From Ruminococcaceae bacterium UBA1865 (GTDB lineage Bacteria > Bacillota > Clostridia > Oscillospirales > Acutalibacteraceae), in contig DDHX01000061.1 of NCBI GenBank assembly GCA_002338255.1, positions 1-9,317 of the forward strand: a DNA stretch of 9,317 nt, written 5' to 3'. This document shows, in pieces, positions 1-5,453 of this stretch. How positions within the stretch are numbered: position 1 is the stretch's first letter; each line of letters begins with the position of its first letter. The notes beneath the pieces are model-generated. The model made no database searches. It had not been told where the DNA came from and worked only from the letters and a program-made list of their open reading frames with translations. The translations under genes were made by a program, and so were the position numbers.

Positions 1-13
1 GCCGTGAGCCAAA

Positions 14-35
14 GCGCCGCACACGTGCGCGGCGC
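14..35. repeat. GC-rich inverted repeat upstream of the nick site
   Basis: The arms GCGCCGC (14-20) and GCGGCGC (29-35) can form a 7-bp all-GC stem with an 8-base loop. It lies about 100 bases upstream of the rolling-circle nick sequence and could be part of the Rep binding region or a terminator-like structure. Only the pairing is seen; the role is inferred. Confidence 0.35.
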
Positions 36-125
36 GCGCCGGAACACCCACGCAACCAAGGTGACGGCACGGACACGGGCTGTTTACAACGGACGGCGCT
101 TCCCGCTCCTTTCCCCGCCGCGCGG

Positions 126-151
126 AGGGCGCAGCCCTTCTTATCTTGATA
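126..151 (+). other. Double-strand origin (dso) nick region, pC194/pUB110 type
   Basis: TTCTTATCTTGATA at 138-151 matches the conserved double-strand origin core of the pC194/pUB110 rolling-circle plasmid family, in which Rep nicks after TCTTG, here between 148 and 149. A small stem, AGGGC (126-130) and GCCCT (134-138), lies immediately 5' of it, as expected for a nick site presented beside a hairpin. It sits about 50 bases upstream of the Rep_1-family gene on the same strand, the arrangement of the plasmid family. The match is from memory of the family consensus; nicking here is inferred. Confidence 0.75.
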
Positions 152-200
152 CTATAGAAACATCTATCACAATAAAAAAGCTCTGAAACCCGCATACAGC

Positions 201-1166
201 TTGAACAAACTGCAAAAACCCGACTATAGTGATTTTGGCGAACTCAATCAGCTTATCGGCTCGTTTGACGTGCACAAAGGCTACGCGGCTTTGGTGGCAA
301 CCGCTATGCAGGAAATTTCTGTTATGGAAAATAAAGCAAGCCATCTATGGGAATGCGGCACGTACCTTGAACTCGACGAACAGGGGCGGCTTGTAAAGTC
401 AACCCTTTGCCGCGAGCGGCGGTGCCCGCTCTGCCAATGGCGGCGGTCGCTCCGTGTTTACGGTCAAGTTCAAAAAATGCTCCAATGGCTTGAACCGGGC
501 GGCTACAAATATTTGCACCTCGTCCTCACGATTCCGAACTGCCGCGCCGACGATTTGAAAAATCAATGCGACTGGCTTTACACGCGCTCGACCGCAATGT
601 TTTCCGACAGGCTCTTCGGCAAGCGTGACCAGCTCGGGCCGATTGCGCACTGCAAGCGCTCTTTCAAGGGAATTGTCCGGGCGCTCGAAGTTACCTATAA
701 TTCTGATACAGATTTATATCACCCTCATTTACACTGCCTTATCGCCGTAAAATCAAGCTACTTTACCAACCCCGCCGATTATTATTCGCAGGAGAAATTA
801 TCCGTCCTTTGGACGGGCTACGCTGCGCCGAATTTCGGCATGAAGCATGGCGATTTGTTTGTCCTGCACGTGAAACGCGTCAAGGACAGCGAGAAAAACA
901 ACGCGGTCGCCGAGGTCGCGAAGTACGCTGTGAAACCGTTTCACTGCGATTTGGATATTGACGGCTACAAGAAAATTCTTCCGGTTCTCAACCGGGCGCT
1001 CTCCGGGCGGCGAATGTTACAGATTTACGGTGTGTTCGCCGACGCGGCGCGGGCACTGAAAATCGACCTCAACGACGACAAGGAGGAAACGGAGGATTCC
1101 GGGGCACTGACAAGAAAGTTTTCATTCATTCATGGAAAATACAGGGAGGTTGCAAAACATGACTAA
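201..1166 (+). CDS. rep: Rolling-circle replication initiator, Rep_1 family (HUH endonuclease)
   Basis: The 321-residue protein should nick the origin just upstream through a catalytic tyrosine and start rolling-circle synthesis, or mobilise the element. A Cys cluster (C70, then CPLC at 75-78, followed by WRRS) resembles the zinc-like motif of pUB110-type Reps. The HUH metal motif is HPHLH at 174-178, within a hydrophobic strand. The third motif EVAKYAVK (238-245) supplies the probable nucleophile Y242 with K245. The length fits the family. The start is uncertain: TTG at 201 has no Shine-Dalgarno, and ATG at 324 has a weak AGGAA upstream but would remove 41 residues. The frame is open from 150 without any ATG, GTG or TTG before 201. 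A slippery A AAA AAG at 174-180 could instead feed ribosomes in from the preceding frame. It overlaps the next gene by 8 bases. The family call is firm; the exact N-terminus is not. Confidence 0.9.
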   Translation: MNKLQKPDYSDFGELNQLIGSFDVHKGYAALVATAMQEISVMENKASHLWECGTYLELDEQGRLVKSTLCRERRCPLCQWRRSLRVYGQVQKMLQWLEPGGYKYLHLVLTIPNCRADDLKNQCDWLYTRSTAMFSDRLFGKRDQLGPIAHCKRSFKGIVRALEVTYNSDTDLYHPHLHCLIAVKSSYFTNPADYYSQEKLSVLWTGYAAPNFGMKHGDLFVLHVKRVKDSEKNNAVAEVAKYAVKPFHCDLDIDGYKKILPVLNRALSGRRMLQIYGVFADAARALKIDLNDDKEETEDSGALTRKFSFIHGKYREVAKHD

Positions 1167-1398
1167 AAAGAAAATAAAACGGTTCGCAATTCAGCCGGAG
1201 GACGGCGGGCATACGCTTTACTTTTTGAACAAATACGGCTTTGTCGCCCCGCTTGGGAAGTTCCCGAACTACGGCGCGGCGCTGTGGTTTTTACATGACG
1301 TGGACGGTGCGGAGCTGATGACCTTTGAACGGCTGTGCGCCGTGGCGCTCGGGGTACAAACCTGTTTTGAGGAATGGGGGGTCACATATGGATTATAA
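1159..1398 (+). CDS. Small hypothetical protein of the mobile element (79 aa)
   Basis: ATG at 1159 is chosen because GGGAGG lies about 8 bases upstream, inside the end of rep; the two genes overlap by 8 bases, suggesting translational coupling. The 79-residue product has a basic start (MTKKKIKRF) and then a mixed, aromatic-rich sequence with segments such as LYFLNKYGF and ALWFLHDV and an acidic C-terminal half. It shows no signal peptide, membrane span or recognisable catalytic motif. I do not recognise the family. Its place between rep and a regulator suggests an accessory role in replication or control of the element, which is only inference. Confidence 0.75.
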   Translation: MTKKKIKRFAIQPEDGGHTLYFLNKYGFVAPLGKFPNYGAALWFLHDVDGAELMTFERLCAVALGVQTCFEEWGVTYGL

Positions 1399-1576
1399 GG
1401 CGCTTGGAAATCAGTATCTTGACGAATCCCAAACTATTGAGCAACGCGCCGCGCTGCTGCGCAAGACACGTACCGCTCCTGGGGAACAAAGCGCCCGGCT
1501 TGGGATGCTGACCGCTATGTACCTCGAATTGCGAGTGACTGGCGGCGAGCTGCTGAAAAGAGGTGGCGGGCTGTGA
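1388..1576 (+). CDS. Small hypothetical protein of the mobile element (62 aa)
   Basis: ATG at 1388 follows a GGGGGG run with about 7 bases of spacing and overlaps the previous stop by 11 bases. The 62-residue product starts MDYKALGNQY and is mostly helical in character, with charged residues spaced through it (ESQTIEQRAALLRKTR) and a Gly-rich end. An in-frame start further upstream at 1325 would add 21 residues but has no better ribosome-binding site. The next gene starts inside its stop codon. No family recognised; it resembles the short helical proteins that often precede sigma-like regulators in Clostridial elements, but this is only positional. Confidence 0.7.
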   Translation: MDYKALGNQYLDESQTIEQRAALLRKTRTAPGEQSARLGMLTAMYLELRVTGGELLKRGGGL

Positions 1577-1923
1577 GAACGAAAAAAATATCGCTGAATT
1601 ATTACGAAAATATGTTTGATATTGCGGATGCCAATCAATTTTCCGCGCTGCAATACAGCGACAACGGCGCGCCGGATTTGGAGCGGCAACGGATGGTTGC
1701 GGTGCTGAAAAATATCGTCCGCTTTGAGCTGACCGACAGGCAGCGCGACTGCGTGGAGCTTGTCTATTTCGGCGGTATGAAGATGGCGGCTGCTGCGGAT
1801 GAACTCGGGATTACCGTTCCCACGCTTTCAAAGCATCTGAAAAAAGCCCGGGCGCGGATTCAGAAAATTATGCTGCTGTCATTTCCACGGCTGCAAAAAG
1901 GCGGTGGCTGCGGTGTCGAGTGA
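1573..1923 (+). CDS. Sigma-70 region 4-type DNA-binding protein
   Basis: The 116-residue protein has a sigma-70 region 4 domain at about 53-103: LTDRQRDCVELVYFGGMKM, then a helix-turn-helix (AAAADELGITVPTLSKHLKK, 72-91) and a basic helix (ARARIQKIM). Region 2, needed for core RNA polymerase and -10 binding in a complete sigma factor, is absent; the N-terminal 50 residues match nothing I know. It could be a truncated sigma-like activator or a YlxM/LuxR-like regulator. GTG at 1573 overlaps the previous TGA by 4 bases (GTGA), with AGAGGTGG upstream, a classical coupling. It probably controls transcription of the element, possibly its excision or transfer genes. The fold is well supported; the target is unknown. 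Confidence 0.85.
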   Translation: MRTKKISLNYYENMFDIADANQFSALQYSDNGAPDLERQRMVAVLKNIVRFELTDRQRDCVELVYFGGMKMAAAADELGITVPTLSKHLKKARARIQKIMLLSFPRLQKGGGCGVE

Positions 1924-2152
1924 ACTTGTGATTTATATCGTTTCGGCGGCGCTGCGCCCGATTTCGGCGGTGGCTATGCTTTACGACTGCAAAGCGCACG
2001 TCCACGATAAATGCGTACTGATTACCGCACAATTCGACGACGGCAAGCTGATTCAAGGGGTCGGCTGTACCATCTTCGGGGCGCTACATGATTTGATGGT
2101 GGAAAGCAAAAATCATCCCGAATACTTCGGGCAATGGTCAAAATTGGATTAG
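1913..2152 (+). CDS. Small hypothetical protein of the mobile element (79 aa)
   Basis: GTG at 1913 is preferred because AAAGGCGG lies about 8 bases upstream; an in-frame GTG at 1904 is too close to that site. It overlaps the end of the sigma-like gene by 11 bases. The 79-residue product begins with a moderately hydrophobic stretch (SSELVIYIVSAALRPISAVAML) too polar to be a confident membrane span. It continues as a strand-rich segment (KCVLITAQFDDGKLIQGVGC) with four Cys overall and an acidic/aromatic end. I do not recognise a family. The coupling to its neighbours shows it is expressed with the element unit. Confidence 0.65.
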   Translation: MSSELVIYIVSAALRPISAVAMLYDCKAHVHDKCVLITAQFDDGKLIQGVGCTIFGALHDLMVESKNHPEYFGQWSKLD

Positions 2153-2163
2153 GGGGAATTATC

Positions 2164-2496
2164 ATGGCAAAATCGAATGAAGAAAAAATGCTCGAACTGC
2201 TCGCTTACGGACAAATTACGGATACTGTGAAATTACTTCACACACTGCAAAAGGATAAGCCTGATTGCGCAATGTTTGACAAGTTGGAGCTGCGGAATAT
2301 CCGCACGATTCGCTGCACGAGCACAGGCGGCTTTGAGGTGGAATTTTACGACCGCTTTAAGGCTATGCTTTCACTGCACGACCTGCACAGCACAGGCTCC
2401 GCAACTCCGTTTTATGCAGCTATTCAAAGCGCGGCGGCTGCTATGGCAGAATCGCAAAACAAAGAAGAATGTGAATATATTTCACGTCACGAGTAA
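2164..2496 (+). CDS. Hypothetical protein, faintly terminase-small-subunit-like (110 aa)
   Basis: ATG at 2164 has AGGGGG about 7 bases upstream, overlapping the stop of the previous gene, so it is preferred over the earlier in-frame ATG at 2134. The 110-residue product has an N-terminal helical part (MAKSNEEKMLELLAYGQ), a central strand-rich part around EVEFYDRFKAMLSLHDL, and an Ala-rich C-terminal helix (AAIQSAAAAMAESQNK). The YDRFKAMLSLHDL segment resembles the YDKLKALELLGK motif of phage terminase small subunits, but that is a short similarity and the surrounding sequence does not confirm it. No other terminase or capsid gene is present. Best treated as unknown accessory protein of the element. 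Confidence 0.7.
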   Translation: MAKSNEEKMLELLAYGQITDTVKLLHTLQKDKPDCAMFDKLELRNIRTIRCTSTGGFEVEFYDRFKAMLSLHDLHSTGSATPFYAAIQSAAAAMAESQNKEECEYISRHE

Positions 2497-2531
2497 CAAA
2501 AGCTATGCGCGGGCTGTTTGGCTTGCGAACT

Positions 2532-2545
2532 GGAATTATAATTCC
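2532..2545 (+). promoter_or_regulatory. Perfect 14-bp palindrome containing a TATAAT hexamer, upstream of the recombinase
   Basis: GGAATTATAATTCC is its own reverse complement and contains a consensus -10 hexamer TATAAT at 2537-2542, 29 bases before the recombinase start. The -35 position (2514-2519, CTGTTT) is poor, so the promoter would be weak or activator-dependent. A palindrome centred on the -10 box suggests an operator controlling recombinase expression separately from the upstream unit. Only the symmetry and position are seen. Confidence 0.45.
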
Positions 2546-2570
2546 GAGTTGACATTTTAAGGAAAGGCAA

Positions 2571-3095
2571 GTGAAAAAAATTATGCGGTCGGGCTTTATG
2601 GAAATCAACGAATTTGAGCACGTACTCGCGGCACTGATGCCCGCGAACAGGCTCGCTTGTGAAGTGAGCGCCTGCACCGGATTACGCATTAGCGACGTGC
2701 TGAATTTACGCTCTGAGAGGCTCTGTGAGCGTTTTACTGTGCGGGAATTAAAAACAGGCAAGACGAGACGCGTTAAGCTGCCACGTGAGCTACTGGACAG
2801 GCTTATTTCCCAATCCGGCAAGATTTACGCGTTTGAGGGGCGGGAAAACTACCGGAAACCACGCACAAGACAGGCTGTTTACAAGGATTTGACGCGGGCG
2901 GCAAAGCTGTTCCGGATTAAGGGGGCGCACATTTCACCGCACAGCGCACGGAAAATTTACGCGGTCGGAGAATATCGCCGCACTGGCAGCTTGCAGCGCG
3001 TGAAAGAGCTGCTGAATCACACGGATGAAGCGGTGACAATGCTATATGCTATGGCTGACGAGCTGACGGTTCGCCGAGAGAAAAAGAAAAAGTAA
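2571..3095 (+). CDS. Minimal tyrosine recombinase / integrase (catalytic domain only)
   Basis: The 174-residue protein is the catalytic domain of a tyrosine (phage-integrase family) recombinase. Visible catalytic residues are R39 in TGLRISDVLNL, a beta-hairpin Lys in ELKTGKTRRV (K61 or K64), H124 and R127 in SPHSARK, H150 in LLNHTDE and nucleophile Y159 in TMLYAMAD. All expected boxes are present in the right order, so it should be active. The usual N-terminal arm- and core-binding domains are missing: the family is normally 300-400 residues and box I is already at residue 39. The C-terminus is very basic (RREKKKK). GTG at 2571 is chosen with AAGGA about 7 bases upstream; ATG at 2583 is the alternative. 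As last gene of the element, next to inverted repeats at 3219-3273, it probably excises and integrates the element. Confidence 0.9.
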   Translation: MKKIMRSGFMEINEFEHVLAALMPANRLACEVSACTGLRISDVLNLRSERLCERFTVRELKTGKTRRVKLPRELLDRLISQSGKIYAFEGRENYRKPRTRQAVYKDLTRAAKLFRIKGAHISPHSARKIYAVGEYRRTGSLQRVKELLNHTDEAVTMLYAMADELTVRREKKKK

Positions 3096-3105
3096 GATTT
3101 TTTTC

Positions 3106-3134
3106 TTGACATTTTTTGCGGATAATGATATTTT
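3106..3134 (+). promoter_or_regulatory. Rightward sigma-A promoter after the recombinase
   Basis: A perfect -35 TTGACA (3106-3111), 17 bases of spacer and a -10 TATTTT (3129-3134) predict a transcript starting near 3141 and running through the hairpins at 3219-3273. No gene on this strand follows within the window, so it either makes a small structured RNA or is an outward promoter of the element end. Confidence 0.6.
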
Positions 3135-3218
3135 GGTTTTGCGCTTACAGATTCTTTTTCGGAAAGGAGTTCGGGCAGCGCGCTGATTCAAAACCTATAT
3201 TTTGTTTGCGAAGCGTAA

Positions 3219-3245
3219 ATTGAGAGGATTTTTAATCCCCTCAAT
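3219..3245. repeat. 12-bp inverted repeat (hairpin A)
   Basis: The arms ATTGAGAGGATT (3219-3230) and AATCCCCTCAAT (3234-3245) pair with one mismatch around a TTT loop. There is no T-run after it, so it is not a standard terminator in either direction. Its right arm shares four bases with the next inverted repeat, so the two hairpins cannot both be fully paired. A further pairing, ATATTTTGT (3197-3205) with ACAAAATAT (3249-3257), would enclose hairpin A and compete with hairpin B. Confidence 0.6.
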
Positions 3246-3273
3246 TATACAAAATATTCATTTTGTATAATTG
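3242..3273. repeat. Perfect 14-bp inverted repeat (hairpin B), candidate recombinase core site or operator
   Basis: CAATTATACAAAAT (3242-3255) and ATTTTGTATAATTG (3260-3273) are perfect reverse complements separated by ATTC. Read as 13-bp arms with a 6-base spacer, it has the geometry of a tyrosine recombinase core site, and it lies about 150 bases after the recombinase gene. It also covers the -10 box and start region of the leftward promoter at 3270-3298, so an operator role is equally possible. Confidence 0.6.
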
Positions 3274-3298
3274 TATCCCATAAATTAGGAGATGTCAA
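3270..3298 (-). promoter_or_regulatory. Strong leftward sigma-A promoter facing the mobile element
   Basis: On the minus strand TTGACA (3298-3293), exactly 17 bases, then TACAAT (3275-3270) form a near-consensus promoter. Transcription would start near 3263, inside the inverted repeat 3242-3273, and run into the recombinase gene as antisense. No minus-strand gene follows, so the original target gene may lie on the excised circular form or may have been displaced. Confidence 0.65.
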
Positions 3299-3457
3299 GA
3301 TTCTACCGCTTTTCGTCCTTTTTTCGTCCTTGTAGTCAACTCCAAGCGTATTATTAATGAATCAGCTTGTTTGCCGCCTTACGTTTACAGTCTAAAAAAG
3401 GCCAGAGAAAAAGCTCCAGTCTTAATGCAACAATCAGAAGAATTAGTAAAAGGATAA
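3284..3457 (+). pseudogene. Possible truncated 3' end of an unknown gene
   Basis: A frame without a start codon runs 57 codons to TAA at 3455-3457. Its second half reads like real protein (YSLKKAREKAPVLMQQSEEL), while the first part crosses the tandem repeat and looks artificial. It could be the tail of a gene cut by integration of the element. On the opposite strand a 33-codon frame at 3486-3385 has a good ribosome-binding site (GGTGGAG) 28 bases after the DUF6873-like gene, so the remnant may belong to that operon instead. Neither product is recognised. Confidence 0.25.
3310..3331. repeat. Perfect tandem duplication of an 11-bp unit
   Basis: TTTTCGTCCTT occurs twice back to back (3310-3320 and 3321-3331). 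Short direct repeats near an integration junction often serve as arm-type binding sites for integrases or accessory proteins; the recombinase here lacks an arm-binding domain, so another protein, or the residue of another element, would have to be involved. Confidence 0.6.
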
Positions 3458-3513
3458 CCTAAAGGCGGTTTCGGAATATAAAACATATAATCACTCCACC
3501 AAGATTTTTTATT

Positions 3514-4260
3514 TTACTTTTCCTTTAATGGAATTAATCCTCCGATATCAATTAAGTCATCGTCTGTCAGTGAAATCATTTGAATACCTTTCCAGTCTAA
3601 GAAGTTTTTCATTTTTGTGTAACTTGGGTGTGCATGGATGTTCCCAGTAAAAGCAATTTTATTTTTGCCGATAAATCCGCATGCTCCACCTATAAAACCA
3701 TAATCACATCCAAGCAATGTAATATGTCCCTGTTCAATAAGGAGCGTATCAATTCGCGCCGCTATTGCTGCCCTCTCTATTGATTGATCCGCGGTGATGA
3801 TGGAATGCTCATCGACTACAATAGTCGAACATTTGGTATATCCTTGCTTCACATGGATAATTTCAATACCATTTTCTTCACAATAGTCCATTATCGTATT
3901 GTCTAATGCAGCCTGATTCGCAATAAGATAATTACCCACACGTGCTGCATTTAAAGGAACATCATATGGATAAAGCTTCGAAATACATTTGTTCGAGCTA
4001 ACTACATCAAAGCCAAAAGACTCCAATTTTGCCCTCAGATCCCCCTTCCCTTTAGCTACTATGATATGATTTTCACCTATATGATGACAAATCATATCTG
4101 CATGACTGCTAACCGGTTTGCTTAAATTCCGACATGACTCTACTTCAATAGTTTCTATGCCTAATGTTTTCAGCGCATCAATTATTTTTGGATATGTACC
4201 GGATATGGCAATTAGAGCCACATCCGATTGAGGTAAATTGGGTGTTTTTATAAAATTCAT
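3514..4260 (-). CDS. DUF6873-like GME-fold protein (guanidine-group-modifying-enzyme fold), function unknown
   Basis: This 248-residue cytosolic protein has no signal peptide or membrane span. It resembles Clostridial proteins annotated as DUF6873 family with the GME fold of arginine deiminase and dimethylargininase; I recall this from overall pattern and cannot verify it here. Candidate functional residues are H53 and D55 in SSHADMICHH, the segment GYTKCSTIVVDEHSIITADQ (140-159) with C144 and H152, the Cys/Gly-rich LLGCDYGFIGGACGFIG (182-198), and GNIHAHPSY (206-214). Internal similarity of repeated beta-rich segments would fit the pseudo-fivefold GME fold. It starts 5 bases after the permease stop with AGGAG at good spacing, so it is the last gene of the transporter operon. 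Its substrate is unknown. Confidence 0.65.
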   Translation of the reverse strand: MNFIKTPNLPQSDVALIAISGTYPKIIDALKTLGIETIEVESCRNLSKPVSSHADMICHHIGENHIIVAKGKGDLRAKLESFGFDVVSSNKCISKLYPYDVPLNAARVGNYLIANQAALDNTIMDYCEENGIEIIHVKQGYTKCSTIVVDEHSIITADQSIERAAIAARIDTLLIEQGHITLLGCDYGFIGGACGFIGKNKIAFTGNIHAHPSYTKMKNFLDWKGIQMISLTDDDLIDIGGLIPLKEK

Positions 4261-4265
4261 TTTGT

Positions 4266-5453
4266 TTACTCCTGTCTAAGCGCGTCAACCGGTTTTAATT
4301 TTGACGCTTTATAAGCGGGATAAACGCCAAAGACCGTACCTGAGAATATTGAAAAGCCAACAGCAAGCAGCATAATATCGGTTCGAACACTAAGTGCAAC
4401 TCCAAAATACGCTGCACCTGCGTAAGATATCAGATATCCGGCCACAATACCAAGCAGGCAACCAATTAATGAAATTAGAATAGCCTCGAACATAAATTCT
4501 AACATAATAGAACTGCGTTTCGCACCAATCGCTTTTTTTATTCCAATCTCTCTTGTTCTCTCATTCACCGATACCAACATCACTGTCATTATACTCAAAC
4601 TTGCAACCAACAGGGAAATTGCCCCTACAGCGGAAAGAATCAGTGTTATAATACCCAGCATATTTGTAAGGCTATCTTTTTGTTTTGCAAGATTATTGGA
4701 TACAAAGGCATCCACTGTGCCATTGTTTCGGTTTAGATTATCAATAATTGTTTGGCCGATGTTGTCAACATTAGCTCCTGTCTTGATTTTTACTGCAATT
4801 TGATCAAAATCATTTCTCCCCACGGCGGTCTGAACAGTTGTATATGGCACGTAAATAAAAGTTGGAATGTAATCTCCAATAATATTCTGTAACAGGCCAC
4901 TGCCGGTTTTAATAATTCCTATTACTTTGAAACTCTCTTGCGCTCCCCCACACATAATAGATACGTTTTTTCCAATAATATTGCTCCGATCATAAGCATT
5001 TTTTGAAAATGTTTCATCAACCAAACATACGTTTGCATGAGCGTTTATATCTGCATTATTAAATAATCGTCCATAAAGTAAATTGATTGAAATAATTTGG
5101 CTTGCTTTTGTATCTATCCCCCATACAAGCGCTTTAAGGTTCAACTTTCGTGCCGATACGTCGGTATTCTCAACCATAATTGGTGCTGCCTGCTCAACTT
5201 GATCGCATTTTTTAACAATGTTTAAATCGTTTTCATTCAGAGAGATATTGCCCGCATCGGTTGAAGAAGAGATGGAAAGTCCACTTAGACCGAGACCATC
5301 TAATTCGCTACTCAACGCGTTTGTTCCACACTGGCTTATGTTTCCAATAATAATAACTGAGCCTACGCCAATCGCTATTCCAAAGATTGTAAGAGCCGTT
5401 CTGATGCGTTTTCTACTCAGATTTTGAAATGCTGATCTTATATAGTCAATCAT
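4266..5453 (-). CDS. ABC transporter permease, MacB/FtsX type
   Basis: The 395-residue membrane protein has the standard layout of stand-alone MacB-like permeases. A cytosolic amphipathic start (YIRSAFQNLSRKRIRTALT) is followed by one span at about 20-40 and an extracytoplasmic MacB_PCD domain at about 45-260. Three FtsX-type spans follow at about 266-297, 320-350 and 358-380. The coupling motif NERTREIGIKKAIGAKRSSI (298-313 region) and the C-terminal PAYKASKLKPVDALRQE are hallmarks. These proteins use ATP hydrolysis by a partner to do mechanical work, exporting peptides, antibiotics or lipids. Its start overlaps the adaptor stop by 8 bases, so they are coupled and probably form one complex. 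No ATPase is fused to it or encoded in the window. It is complete. Confidence 0.92.
   Translation of the reverse strand: MIDYIRSAFQNLSRKRIRTALTIFGIAIGVGSVIIIGNISQCGTNALSSELDGLGLSGLSISSSTDAGNISLNENDLNIVKKCDQVEQAAPIMVENTDVSARKLNLKALVWGIDTKASQIISINLLYGRLFNNADINAHANVCLVDETFSKNAYDRSNIIGKNVSIMCGGAQESFKVIGIIKTGSGLLQNIIGDYIPTFIYVPYTTVQTAVGRNDFDQIAVKIKTGANVDNIGQTIIDNLNRNNGTVDAFVSNNLAKQKDSLTNMLGIITLILSAVGAISLLVASLSIMTVMLVSVNERTREIGIKKAIGAKRSSIMLEFMFEAILISLIGCLLGIVAGYLISYAGAAYFGVALSVRTDIMLLAVGFSIFSGTVFGVYPAYKASKLKPVDALRQE

Larger units (their letters stand above)
1..3300 (+). mobile_element. Integrated rolling-circle-type mobile element (left end not in window)
   Basis: A GC-rich block of co-directional genes encodes a Rep_1 HUH initiator preceded by its nick sequence, a sigma-70 region 4 protein, several small unknown proteins and a mini tyrosine recombinase. 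At about 3100 the composition changes abruptly to AT-rich and the genes beyond point the other way and look chromosomal. Rep plus recombinase plus small accessory genes is the usual make-up of small integrative elements of Firmicutes. The right border is set only roughly, by the inverted repeats and promoters at 3106-3298. The left border lies before base 1. No second copy of a repeat that could mark the other attachment site is visible, so the extent is an inference. Confidence 0.7.
3096..3513. other. Gene-poor junction region between mobile element and chromosome
   Basis: This 418-base stretch holds no convincing gene. It contains a rightward promoter (3106-3134), a purine-rich GGAAAGGAG (3161-3169) with no start codon at a useful distance, a CAGCGCGCTG palindrome (3176-3185), two overlapping hairpins (3219-3273), a leftward promoter (3270-3298) and an 11-bp tandem repeat (3310-3331). 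It also contains short competing reading frames on both strands at 3284-3486. The change from GC-rich to AT-rich sequence happens at its left edge. It probably contains the attachment site or, less likely, a single-strand origin of the rolling-circle element. Confidence 0.55.

Noticed and set aside
4..186. A 60-codon plus-strand frame beginning with GTG at base 4
   Set aside because: It is GC-rich, Arg-rich, lacks a ribosome site and crosses the nick sequence, so I do not call it a gene. Its possible use as a frameshift leader is treated as a finding only.
399..650. Minus-strand frame inside rep
   Set aside because: It is the antisense shadow of a well-supported Rep gene, with no ribosome site or recognisable motif.
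1411..2056. Minus-strand frames opposite the sigma-like gene region
   Set aside because: Low-complexity, Arg/Pro/Ser-rich shadows of coupled plus-strand genes.
2276..2560. Plus-strand frame overlapping the 110-residue gene
   Set aside because: Ala/Arg/Cys-rich shadow with no ribosome site; the frame at 2164 has a good one.
2441..2821. Minus-strand frame opposite the recombinase start
   Set aside because: It overlaps the catalytic residues of the recombinase on the other strand and has no motif of its own.
3096..3140. Terminator after the recombinase
   Set aside because: There is a T-rich run but no stem preceding it.
3310..3331. Tandem 11-bp repeat as a CRISPR array
   Set aside because: Only two copies with no spacers and no cas gene.
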